From NCBI GenBank assembly GCA_905221605.1, contig CAJNDS010001626.1, positions 1-12,615 of the forward strand: a stretch of 12,615 bases of DNA, given 5' to 3'. Source of the DNA: Symbiodinium natans. Taxonomy: Eukaryota > Sar > Dinophyceae > Suessiales > Symbiodiniaceae. The translations under genes and the position numbers were made by a program. The notes below the pieces were generated by a model. That model was given only the letters and a program-made list of their open reading frames with translations, ran no database searches and was not told where the DNA came from. Shown here one piece after another: positions 1 to 8,040 of the stretch. Position 1 is the first letter of the stretch; every line of letters starts with the position of its first letter.

Positions 1-489
1 TAGCCAAAGTCCGAAAACCCGTGTAGGGGTAACGTTTACAGTTTAGGTGCCAAACTATAGAAAGTGCCCCAAACTTTCAACGTTTATAGTGTAGCCACAG
101 TCGAAAATCCGCGCGGGGGTACCATTTATAGTGTAAGTGCCGAACAATAGAAAGTCGCCCCTAAACTATAAACGTTTATAGTTTAACCAAAGTCCGAAAA
201 TCCGCGCGGGGGTACTGCTTACAGTTTGAAAGTGCCCCTAAACTATAGACGTTTATAGGTTCGCAAAAGTCCGAAAATCCACGTGAGGTTACAATTTACA
301 GTTCAGGTGCCAAACTACAGAAAGTGACCCCTAAAACTATAGGTGTTTATAGCTTAGCCAAAGTCCGAAAATCCGCGTGGGGGCACCGCTTGCAGTTTAG
401 GTGCCAAACTATAGAAAGTGGCCCCTAAACTAAAGACGTTTATAGTTTAGCCAAAGTCCGAAAATCCGCGTGGGGGTACCGTTTACAAT
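1..489. repeat. 93-bp tandem array, left copy
   Basis: About five degenerate units of ~93 bp are seen. Each contains AGCCAAAGTCCGAAAATCC, then GCGTGGGGGTACCGTTTACA, then a segment with CCAAACTATAGAAAGTGGCC and CTAAACTATAGACGTTTATA. Spacing of 93 bp is clear between the AGCCAAAGTCCG motifs near 355 and 448. Fifty of the 93 bases correspond to the neighbouring 50-bp repeat. The other 43 carry the GTCCGAAAATCCGCG part and a GGTACC palindrome. Unit-specific indels occur (for example a shortened unit near 215-245) and are shared with the right copy. There is no coding signal. Confidence 0.9.
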
Positions 490-979
490 AAAGGGGGGCT
501 CCTAAACTGTAAACGTTTATAGTTTAGGCGCTAAACTATAAAGAGGGGCTCCTAAACTGTAAACGCTTATAGTCTAGGCGCTAAACTATAAAGAGTGGCT
601 CCAAAACTATAGACGTTTATAGTTTAGGCGCTAAACTATAAAGAGGGGCTCCGAAACTGTAAACGTTTATAGTTTAGGCGCTAAACTATAAAGAGGGGCT
701 CCTAAACTGTAAACGCTTATAGTCTAGGCGCTAAACTATAAAGAGTGGCTCCTAAACTATAGACGTTTATAGTTTAGGCGCTAAACTATAAAGAGTGGCT
801 CCGAAACTGTAAACGTTTATAGTTTAGGCGCTAAACTATAAAGAGGGGCTCCTAAACTATAGACGTTTATAGTTTAGGCACTAAATTATAAAGAGGGGCT
901 CCTAAACTATAGACGTTTATAGTTTAGGCGCTAAACTATAAAGGTTGGCTCCTAAACTATAGAAGCGTTTATAGTTTAG
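490..979. repeat. 50-bp palindromic satellite, left array 1
   Basis: Ten units lie in strict 50-bp register, with the marker AAGAGGGGCT or a variant at 491, 541, 591, 641, 691, 741, 791, 841, 891 and 941. Each unit holds the inverted repeat TTTATAGTTTAG / CTAAACTATAAA around a 3-base centre GCG. The join to the next unit forms a second palindrome, half-site CTAAACTATAAAC or CTAAACTATAGAC followed by GTTTATAGTTTAG. Units alternate between a GTAAACG and a TAGACG version. Positions 541-690 and 691-840 form a 150-bp higher-order repeat of three units with two differences. Confidence 0.93.
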
Positions 980-1480
980 GACCATCCGTGGGGGGTCCCC
1001 CAGGATTGGCCTGGACCGAGCTTCAAAATGCGATTTTTTAGTACACAAATCGATGCGGGAAATGCTGCCTCCAATTTCTGGATTTCGCCCTAAACTATAG
1101 AGCCCCAACTCTAGAGCCTAAACTATAAACGTTCATAGTTTCGGCGCTAAACTATAAAGCTTGACCCCTAAACTATAAACGTTTATAGTTTAGCCGCTAA
1201 ACTATAAAGGTTGGCTCCTAAACTATAAACGTTTATAGTTTAGGAACATCCGTGGGGGGTCCCCCAGGATTGGCCTGGACCCAGCTTAAAAAGTGCGATT
1301 TTTAGTACAGAAATCGATGCCCGAAATGCTGCCTCCAATTTCTTCTGATTTTTGCCCCAAACTACAGAGTCTAAACTATAAACGTCTATAGTTTCGGCGC
1401 TAAACTATAAAGCCTGACTCCTAAACTATAGACGTTTATAGTTTAGCCGCTAAACTATAAAGGTTGGCTCCTAAATTATA
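941..1480. repeat. ~267-bp composite repeat, cores 1 and 2
   Basis: Two composite units each contain a ~111-bp core unlike the satellite (980-1090 and 1244-1357). The cores are flanked by 50-bp-like modules marked AAGCTTGACC, AAGCCTGACT and AAGGTTGGCT. Each core begins near ACCATCCGTGGGGGGTCCCC, passes through GGATTGGCCTGGACC and AAAATGCGATTTTTTAGTAC, and ends near CCTCCAATTTCTGGATTT. Core 2 is the most diverged (TTCTTCTGATTTTTGCC at its end). Both cores are additional to the right-hand block. A 63-codon minus-strand open frame over core 1 starts at TTG and is treated as a repeat shadow. Confidence 0.85.
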
Positions 1481-1846
1481 GACGTTTATAGTTTAGGCGC
1501 TAAACTATAAAGAGGGGCTCCTAAAGTATAGACGTTTATAGTTTAGGCGCTAAACTATAAAGAGTGGCTCCTAAACTATAGACGTTTATAGTTGAGGCGC
1601 TAAACTATAAAGAGTGGCTCCTAAACTATAGACGTTTATAGTTTAGGCGCTAAACTATAAAGGTTGGCTCCTAAACTATAGACGTTTATAGTTTAGGCGC
1701 TAAACTATAAAGAGTGGCTCCTAAACTATAGACGTTTATAGTTTAGGCGCTAAACTATAAAGAGTGGCTCCTAAACTATAGACGTTTATAGTTTAGGCGC
1801 TAAACTATAAAGGTTGGCTCCCACATTATAGACGTTTATAGTTTAG
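1481..1846. repeat. 50-bp palindromic satellite, left array 2
   Basis: About seven units continue the TTTATAGTTTAG-GCG-centred palindromes with 50-bp spacing. Marker variants are GAGGGGCT, GAGTGGCT and GGTTGGCT. The array lies between composite cores 2 and 3, so the 50-bp satellite and the composite units are interleaved and not two clean blocks. The last unit (CCCACATTATAGACG near 1821) runs straight into core 3. Confidence 0.9.
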
Positions 1847-2520
1847 GACCATCCGTGGGGGGTCTCCCAGGATTGGCCTGGACCGAGCTTCAAAATGCGA
1901 TTTTTTAGTACAGAAATCGATGCCGGAAATGCTGCCTCCAATTTCTGGATTTTGCCTTAAACTATAGAGCCCCAAACTCTAGAGCCTAAACTATAAACGT
2001 TTATAGTTTCGGCGCTAAACTATAAAGCTTGACCCCCAAACTATAAACGTTTATGGTTTAGCCGCTAAACTATAAAGGTTGGCTCCTAAACTATAGAAGC
2101 GTTTATAGTTTAGGACAATCCGTGGGGGGTCCCCCAGGATTGGCTTGGACCGAGCTTCAAAATGCGATTTTTTAGTACAGAAATCGATGCCGGAAATGCT
2201 GCCTCCAATTTCTGGATTTTGCCCTAAACTATAGAGCCCCAAACTCTAGAGCCTAAACTATAAACGTTTATAGTTTCAGCGCTAAACTATAAAGCTTGAC
2301 CCCTAAACTATAAACGTTTATAGTTTAGCCGCTAAACTATAAAGGTTGGCTCCTAAACTATAGAAGCGTTTATAGTTTAGGACCATCCGTGGGGGGTCCC
2401 CCAGGATTGGCCTGGACCGAGCTTCAAAATGCGATTTTTTAGTACAGAAATCGACGCCGGAAATGCTGCCTCCAATTTCTGGATTTTGCCCTAAACTATA
2501 GAGCCCCAAACTCTAGAGCC
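1847..2520. repeat. ~267-bp composite repeat, cores 3 to 5
   Basis: Cores at 1847-1957, 2114-2224 and 2381-2491 lie exactly 267 bp apart. Between them sit modules with AACTCTAGAGCC, AGTTTCGGCGCTAAAC, AAGCTTGACC and AAGGTTGGCT. These three units align with those at 7367, 7634 and 7901 at a constant offset of 5520, so they are part of the duplicated block. Minus-strand 63-codon frames over cores 4 and 5 start at TTG. Core 3 has a change (GCCTTAAAC) in the same region, and the variation among copies includes many amino-acid changes, which argues against a gene. Confidence 0.88.
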
Positions 2521-2741
2521 TAAACTATAAACGTCTATAGTTTCGGCGCTAAACTATAAAGCCTGACTCCTAAACTATAGACGTTTATAGTTTAGCCGCT
2601 AAACTATAAAGCCTAAACTATAAAGCCCTAAGCTATAGACGCTAAACTATAAACGTCTATAGTTTAGAGCCAAAACTATAGAGCCTAAACTATAAACGTT
2701 TATAGTTTAGACGCAAAACTATAGAAATCTTTATAGTTTAA
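2521..2741. repeat. Degenerate short palindrome modules before the boundary element (left)
   Basis: The regular 50-bp rhythm breaks down into short, irregularly spaced copies of CTAAACTATA and TATAGTTTAG, for example AAGCCTAAACTATAAAGCC near 2609 and ATAAACGTTTATAGTTTAG near 2690. The AACGTTTATAGTTTAG half-palindromes remain. It is followed without a gap by unique sequence at 2742. The equivalent region is 8041-8260. Confidence 0.8.
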
Positions 2742-2766
2742 CCGTGATTTCGGGCAGGTTTTGGAG

Positions 2767-2783
2767 TATATATATAATATATT
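2767..2783 (+). promoter_or_regulatory. TATA-like AT tract in boundary element (left)
   Basis: A 17-bp run of only A and T (TATATATATAATATATT) sits in an otherwise GC-rich element, about 170 bp upstream of the first TTTAGGG. The copy at 8286-8300 is 2 bp shorter. It could be a TATA box for transcription towards the telomere, or simply an easily melted site. Promoter function is inferred. Confidence 0.25.
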
Positions 2784-2907
2784 GTCAGTACTGACACCGC
2801 TCCACTGCCTAGCGGTGGCACGGCACGCTCTCTGGTAAGACAGTTGAACTGCTGTATAGGCATATTGTATGTGCGATGCCCATGCAGCCACTTGCTTGGG
2901 GCGGCTC

Positions 2908-2943
2908 GGCTGGTGGGAAAGGAGCGAAGCTCCCCCACCAGCC
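2908..2943. other. Bulged hairpin at the telomere boundary (left)
   Basis: The 10-bp arm GGCTGGTGGG pairs with CCCACCAGCC. Inside it GGAGC pairs with GCTCC around a GAA triloop, with AAA bulged on the 5-prime side. The structure is identical in the second copy (8425-8460). It lies 9 bp before the first telomere heptamer. Confidence 0.8.
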
Positions 2944-2952
2944 ACGCCTGAG

Positions 2953-3317
2953 TTTAGGGTTTAGGGTTTAGGGTTTAGGGTTTAGGGTTTAGGGTTTAGG
3001 GTTTAGGGTTTAGGGTTTAGGGTTTAGGGTTTAGGGTTTAGGGTTTAGGGTTTAGGGTTTAGGGTTTAGGGTTTAGGGTTTAGGTGTAGGGTTTAGGGTT
3101 TAGGGTTTAGGGTTTAGGGTTTAGGGTTTAGGGTTTAGGGTTTAGGGTTTAGGGTTTAGGGTTTAGGGTTTAGGGTTTAGGGTTTAGGGTTTAGGGTTTA
3201 GGTTTAGGGGTTAGGGTTTAGGGTTTAGGGTTTTGGGTTTAGGGTTTAGGGTTTAGGGTTTAGGGTTTAGGGTTTAGGGTTTAGGGTTTAGGGTTTAGGG
3301 TTTAGGGTTTAGGGTTT
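2953..3317 (+). repeat. TTTAGGG telomere array 1 (365 bp)
   Basis: About 52 heptamers of TTTAGGG run 5 prime to 3 prime on the plus strand, the orientation expected if the chromosome end lay to the right. Variants cluster at 3081-3090 (TAGGTGTAGG) and 3199-3237 (a shortened heptamer, an added G and TTTTGGG). Because unique and repeat sequence continues for more than 9 kb to the right, the array is interstitial in this assembly. Confidence 0.97.
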
Positions 3318-3660
3318 GCGCCGAAGCTGGAGAAGGATATGACATGGCCGGACGGGCGAACAAACTTGAAATTTGTTTCGGTTCCGGAGCACGCTCAAGG
3401 CCACTGAGAATGGGGCCTTGCTTCGGCCACATCATTTCACGCGTTTCCCTCCCGCGCCGTCAAGTGCGGCTCCCACCCTTAGCCAGCTCCGCCTTTTAGG
3501 GTTTAGTTTCCTAAACTCATGTTTAGGAAACTCTCTTGTTTTTTTCTCGCCGCCCTTCTTGTATGTGTTCTTGTCGGGGTGTATTACACCCTAGTCAAAG
3601 TTGCTTGTTTGTTCCACCACGATCTTAGTCCTCTTGCAGCCTGCTAGTCTTGCAGGGGGG
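3318..3660. other. Unique spacer after telomere array 1
   Basis: This is low-repeat, fairly GC-rich sequence. It contains an inverted repeat AGTTTCCTAAAC / GTTTAGGAAACT with a 4-base loop (3505-3532), preceded by a telomere-like TTTTAGGGTTTAG at 3494-3506. A smaller inverted repeat GGGTGTA/TACACCC lies at 3577-3591. A plus-strand open stretch of 29 codons at 3318-3404 reads like globular protein (includes EKDMTWPDGRTNLKF) but has no start context and ends in TGA. The 73-codon frame at 3373-3594 starts at TTG. No gene is called. Confidence 0.5.
3505..3532. repeat. 12-bp inverted repeat with 4-base loop
   Basis: AGTTTCCTAAAC is followed by TCAT and its exact reverse complement. The arms contain CCTAAAC/GTTTAGG, which resembles telomere sequence facing both ways and abuts a short TTTTAGGGTTTAG. 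Confidence 0.85.
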
Positions 3661-4560
3661 GTCAACCGGAGGTTTTGCACCCGGGGGAAAGAGACCGATG
3701 GTTGACCGTAGCTGTTAAGCACTGTACTGGTGCTCAGATCACAAAGAAAACCGAAGAGCATGTTTGGGTCGAACGGAGGTTTCTGCCCGGGGGAAGACGT
3801 CGGTGGTTGACCGTAGCTTTCGAACCCGGTACTTGTGTTATGTCAATCCACAGGTGGGTCGACCGCGAGTTGATTGGAGGTTCTGCTGTCGGGAGGAGGA
3901 CGTGGCTTGTTAGACGTAGCTTTTGAGCACCGTGCTTGTGCTCTATCAGCGTGTACATCCGCGAAGCATTTTTTTGGGTCGACCGGAGGTTTTGCCAGCA
4001 GGGAGGTCTTATGCCCGGGAGAAAGACCGTTGCGTTGATTGTGCCAGCAGGGAGGGTTCATGCCTGGGGGAAAGACCGTTGCGTTGATTGGAGGTTTTGC
4101 GCCCGGGAGAAAAACAGCGGCGGGGGAAAGGCAGCGTTTAAGCACCGTCCTGGCACGACACCAAAGGCAGGTATTAAGCCCGGTACTTGTGCTATATCAG
4201 GATACAGATCCGAGGTGCTGTCGGGGGAAAGACATCACTGGTTGGATGTAGCTTTTGAGCACCGTTCTCGTGCTCGATCAACATATGAATCGCGAAGCCA
4301 TTTGGGCCCACCGGAGGTTTTGCGCCCGGGGGAAAGACCGTTGCATTGATTGGAGGTTTTGCGCCCGAGGGAAAACCATCTTTGCATTGATTGGAGGCTT
4401 TACGCCTCCTGTAGATCCGCGAAGCATTTCTGTGTCGATTGGAGGTTTTGCGAGCATGGAAAGACCGGAGGTTTTGCGTCCCGGGGGAAAACCGTTCATT
4501 GATTGGAGGTTTTGCCCCCGGGGGGCAAAAACATCGGCGGCGGCTGACCGTAGCTAGTGA
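3661..4560. repeat. GC-rich degenerate tandem repeat field (GGAGGTTTTGC family)
   Basis: The motif GGAGGTTTTGC or a close variant occurs about eleven times (near 3668, 3775, 3876, 3985, 4090, 4312, 4351, 4391, 4441, 4466, 4505), usually followed by GCCCGGGGGAAAGACC and TTGATT. A longer companion module reads GACCGTAGCTTTTGAGCACC, then a GTGCTC arm, then ATCCGCGAAGCATTT. GAGCAC and GTGCTC pair as a small hairpin (for example 3925-3943). Modules are shuffled and spacing varies from about 40 to 110 bp. A perfect inverted repeat TTTTGCCCCC/GGGGGCAAAA is centred on 4520. Overlapping open frames on both strands are repeat shadows. Confidence 0.8.
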
Positions 4561-4748
4561 TTCCACCCTGCTTCCACCTTGCTTCCAGCTCGCTTCCACG
4601 TTGCTTGCACTTTGCTTCCACCTTGCTTCCACCTTGCTTCTACCGTTCTTCAACCTTGCTTCCATCTTGCTGCCACCTTGCTTCCACCTTCCTTCCACCT
4701 TGTTTCCGCTTGCTTCCACCTTCCTTGCACGTTGCCTCCACCTTGTTT
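4561..4748. repeat. 11-bp minisatellite CTTCCACCTTG
   Basis: About seventeen degenerate copies of CTTCCACCTTG (11 bp, some 10 or 12) form a strongly pyrimidine-biased strand. Neighbours CTTGCACTTTG, CTTCTACCGTT and CTTCCATCTTG show independent mutations. The array gives low-complexity open frames on both strands, which are not taken as genes. It ends with TTTATGACTTAGCATGG, where the 93-bp array resumes. Confidence 0.9.
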
Positions 4749-4761
4749 ATGACTTAGCATG

Positions 4762-5920
4762 GCTTAGCCAAAGGCCGGAAATCCGCGTGGGGTACCGTTT
4801 ACAGTTCAAGTGCCAAACTATAGAAAGTGGCCCCTAAATTATAGACGCTTATAGTTTAAACAAAGTCCGAAAATCCGCGTGGGGGTAGCGTTTGCAGTTT
4901 AGGTGCCAAACTGTAGAAAGTGGCCCCAAACTTTCAACGTTTATAGTTTAGCCAAAGTCCGAAAAACCGCGTGGGGGTACCATATATAGTTTAGGTGCCG
5001 AACTATAGAAAGTGGCCCCTGAACTATAGACGTTTATAGTTTAGCCAAAGTCCGAAAACCCGTGTGGGGGTAACGTTTACAGTTTAGGTGGCAAACTATA
5101 GAAAGTGGCCCCAAACTTTCAACGTTTATAGTGTAGCCACAGTCGAATCCGCGCGGGGGTACCATTTATAGTTAAGTGCCGAACAATAGAAAGTCGCCCC
5201 TAAGCTATAAACGTTTATAGTTTAGCCAAAGTCCGAAAATCCGCGCGGGGGTACCGCTTACAGTTTGAAAGTGCCCCTAAACTATAGACGTTTATAGGTT
5301 CGCAAAAGTCCGAAAATCCACGTGAGGTTACAATTTACAGTTCAGGTGCCAAACTATAGAAAGTGACCCCTAAAACTATAGGTGTTTATAGCTTAGCCAA
5401 AGTCCGAAAATCCGCGTGGGGGCACCGCTTGCAGTTTAGGTGCCAAACTATAGAAAGTGGCCCCTAAACTAAAGACGTTTATAGTTTAGCCAAAGTCCGA
5501 AAATCCGCGTGGGGGTACCGTTTACAGTTTAGGCGCCAAACTGTAGAAGGTGGCCCCAAAAACTGTCGACGTTTATAGTTCAGCCAAAGGCCGAAAATGC
5601 GCGTGGGGGTACCGTTTACAGTCTAGGCCAACATCCGAAAATCCGCGTGAGGGCACCGTTTACAGATCAGGTGCCAAACTATAGACAGTGGCCCCTAAGC
5701 TATAGACGCTTACAGTGTAGCCAAAGTCCGCAAATCCGCGTAGGGGGTACCGTTTTGCACAAACTGTAGAAAGTGGCCCCAAATGTTCGACGTTTATAGT
5801 TTAGCCAATGTCCGAAAATCCGCGTGGGGGTACCGTTCACAGTTTAGGCCCGCGGGGGTACCGTTTATGCCAAACTATAGAAAGCGACCCCTATAAACTG
5901 TAGACGTTTGTAGTGTTGGC
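4762..5920. repeat. 93-bp tandem array, right copy with extensions
   Basis: About twelve units of the AGCCAAAGTCCGAAAATCC family occur. Positions 4762-5041 have no counterpart in the window's left copy, which starts at the equivalent of 5042. Positions 5042-5529 match 1-490 closely. Positions 5530-5920 hold diverged and rearranged units, for example two GGGGGTACCGTT motifs only about 37 bp apart near 5827-5866. They are missing from the left copy. Confidence 0.88.
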
Positions 5921-7290
5921 GTTAAACTATAAGAGCGGCTCCTAAACTATAGACGTTTATAGTTTAGGCGCTAAACTATCAAGCTTGGCTCCTAAACTAT
6001 AGACGTTTATAGTTGAGGCGCTGAACTATACAGGTTGGCTCCTGACCTATGGACCTTACTAGTTTAGGCGCTAAACTATAAAGAGTGGCTCTTAAACTAT
6101 AGACGTCTATAGTTTAGGGGCTAAACTATAAAGGGGGGCTCCTAAACTGTAAACGTTTATAGTTTAGGCGCTAAACTATAAAGAGGGGCTCCTAAACTGT
6201 AAACGCTTATTGTCTAGGCCCTAAACTATAAAGAGTGGCTCCGAAACTATAGACGTTTATAGTTTAGGCGCTAAACTATAAAGAGGGGCTCCTAAATTAT
6301 AGACGTTTATCGTTTAGGCGCTAAACTATAGAGAGGGGCTCCTAAATTAAAGACGTTTATAGTTTAGGCGCTAAACTATAAAGAGTGGCTCCTAAACTGT
6401 AGACGTTTATAGTTTAGGCGCTAAACTATAAAGAGGGGCTCCTAAACTGTAAACGTTTATAGTTTAGGCGCTAAACTGTAAAGAATGGCTCCGAAACTGT
6501 AGACGTTTATAGTTTAGGCGCTAAACTATAAAGAGGGGCTCTTAAACTATAGACGTTTATAGTTTCGGCGCTAAACTATAAAGAGGGGCTCCTAAACTAT
6601 AGACGTTTATAGTTTAGCCGCTAAACTATAAAGAGTGGCTCCTAAACTATAGACGTTTATAGTTTAGGCGCTAAACTATAAAGAGTGGCTCCGAAACTAT
6701 AGACGTTTATCGTTTAGGCGCTAAACTATAAAGAGTGGCTCCTAAACTGTAAACGTTTATAGTTTAGGCGCTAAGCTATAAAGAGGGGCTCCTAAGCTGT
6801 AAACGTTTATAGTTTAGGCGCTAAACTATAAAGAATGGCTCCGAAACTATAGACGTTTATAGTTTAGGCGCTAAACTATAAAGAGGGGCTCCTAAACTGT
6901 AAACGTTTATAGTTTAGGCGCTAAACTATAAAGGGGGCTCCTAAACTGTAAACGTTTATAGTTTAGGCGCTAAACTATAAAGAGGGGCTCCGAAACTGTA
7001 AACGTTTATAGTTTAGGCGCTAAACTATAAAGAGGGGCTCCTAAACTATAGACGTTTATAGTTTAGGCGCTAAACTATAAAGAGTGGCTCCTAAACTATA
7101 GACGTTTATAGTTTAGGCGCTAAACTATAAAGAAGGCTCCGAAACTGTAAACGTTTATAGTTTAGGCGCTAAACTATAAAGAATGGCTCCGAAACTATAG
7201 ACGTTTATAGTTTAGGCGCTAAACTATAAAGAGGGGCTCTTAAACTATAGACGTTTATAGTTTCGGCGCTAAACTATAAAGCCTGACCCC
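5921..7290. repeat. 50-bp palindromic satellite, right array
   Basis: About 27 units of the 50-bp repeat are present, in exact register from about 6081 to 6930 and then with small indels (6931, 7130). Each keeps the TTTATAGTTTAG/CTAAACTATAAA inverted repeat around GCG. Common variants are AAGAATGGCT, AAGAGTGGCT, AAGAGGGGCT, and AGTTTCGGCG in place of AGTTTAGGCG. The first units (5921-6080) are more diverged (CAGGTTGGCTCCTGACC), consistent with an older array edge. Confidence 0.93.
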
Positions 7291-8040
7291 TAGACTATAA
7301 ACGTTTATAGTTTAGCCGCTAAACTATAAAGGTTGGCTCCCAAACCATAGAAACGTTTATAGTTTAGAACCAGCCGTGGGGGGTCCCCCAGGATTGGCCT
7401 GGACCGAGCTTCAAAATGCGATTTTTTAGTACAGAAATCGATGCCGGAAATGCTGCCTCCAATTTCTGGATTTTGCCCTAAACTATAGAGCCCCAAACTC
7501 TAGAGCCTAAACTATAAACGTTATAGTTTCGGCGCTAAACTATAAAGCCTGACTCCTAAACTATAGACGTTTATAGTTTAGCCGCTAAACTATAAAGGTT
7601 GGCTCCCAAACTATAGAAACGTTTATAGTTTAGGACCATCCGTGGGGGGTCCCCCAGGATTGGCCTGGACCGAGCTTCAAAATGCGATTTTTTAGTACAG
7701 AAATCGATGCCGGAAATGCTGCCTCCAATTTCTGGATTTTGCCCTAAACTATAGAGCCCCAAACTCTAGAGCCTAAACTATAAACGTTTATAGTTTCGGC
7801 GCTAAACTATAAAGCTTGACCCCTAAACTATAGACGTTTATAGTTTAGCCGCTAAACTATAAAGGTTGGCTCCTAAACTATAGAAGCGTTTATAGTTTAG
7901 GACCATCCGTGGGGGGTCCCCCAGGATTGGCCTGGACCGAGCTTCAAAATGCGATTTTTTAGTACAGAAATCGATGCCGGAAATGCTGCCTCCAATTTCT
8001 GGATTTTGCCCTAAACTATAGAGCCCCAAACTCTAGAGCC
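7291..8040. repeat. ~267-bp composite repeat, cores 6 to 8
   Basis: Cores lie at 7367-7478, 7634-7744 and 7901-8011, separated by 267 bp and flanked by AAGCCTGACT, AAGCTTGACC and AAGGTTGGCT modules. Cores 7 and 8 are almost identical to each other and to core 5. Core 6 carries AACCAGCCGTGG in place of GACCATCCGTGG. GGTCC and GGACC within each core can pair around CCCAGGATTGGCCT. The 63-codon minus-strand frames start at TTG and are not annotated as genes. Confidence 0.88.

Larger units (their letters stand above)
2742..2952 (+). other. ~210-bp telomere-boundary element (left copy), candidate promoter or ncRNA
   Basis: This is a unique, non-tandem sequence directly upstream of the TTTAGGG array, repeated almost unchanged at 8261-8469. 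In order it holds a TATA-like tract (2767-2783), a perfect 14-bp palindrome TGTCAGTACTGACA (2783-2796), a hairpin CACCGCT/AGCGGTG with a 9-base loop (2795-2817), and a strong hairpin at 2908-2943. That last hairpin has arms GGCTGGTGGG/CCCACCAGCC, then GGAGC/GCTCC around GAA, with an AAA bulge. It contains GCGAAGC, a sequence known to form an unusually stable DNA minihairpin. The position would allow transcription into the G-rich telomere strand, as in TERRA RNAs. No RNA family was recognised. Minus-strand open frames across it are not convincing as genes. Confidence 0.55.
1..3317 (+). repeat. Left copy of a duplicated subtelomeric block
   Basis: This block has the order 93-bp array, 50-bp array, ~267-bp composite units, ~210-bp boundary element, TTTAGGG array. 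The same order and orientation recur at 5042-8714. Position 1 aligns to 5042 and position 490 to about 5529, including private variants such as the stretch reading TGAGGTTACAATTTACAG. The boundary elements at 2742-2952 and 8261-8469 differ by only a few bases. The left copy starts inside the 93-bp array, so it probably extends beyond the window. It differs from the right copy by the absence of about 601 bp at 487/488 and by two additional composite cores (980-1357). The sequence after the telomere array is different in the two copies, so the shared block ends within telomere repeats. Confidence 0.85.

Noticed and set aside
491-979. CRISPR array
   Set aside because: Regular 50-bp repeats with palindromes superficially resemble one, but there are no unique spacers and the context is telomeric and eukaryotic.
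2051-2242. Recurrent 63-codon minus-strand open frame over composite cores (also at 917, 2318, 7305, 7571 and 7838)
   Set aside because: It starts at TTG, not ATG, recurs only because the 267-bp DNA unit recurs, is not kept in cores 2 and 3, and differs between copies by many amino-acid changes.
491-2741. Centromeric satellite
   Set aside because: Tandem structure would fit, but direct continuity with the telomere boundary element and TTTAGGG points to a subtelomere.
2805-2885. Possible tRNA-like or SINE pol III boxes in the boundary element
   Set aside because: A weak A-box-like TAGCGGTGGCA and B-box-like GTGCGATGCCC are present, but matches are partial and no cloverleaf could be drawn.
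2700-2945. Minus-strand open frames of 66-81 codons across the boundary element
   Set aside because: Two overlapping frames are open over the same DNA, they run into palindromic satellite, and they end differently in the second copy because of the 2-bp slippage in the AT tract.
3318-3404. 29-codon open stretch that includes TWPDGR, similar to a MORN-type motif
   Set aside because: It is too short, without a start, and a single motif match is not enough to call a gene fragment.
4192-4719. 175-codon minus-strand frame over the GC-rich repeats and the 11-bp minisatellite
   Set aside because: The product is simply the translated repeat (lysine, glutamate and tryptophan-rich), with competing frames on the other strand.
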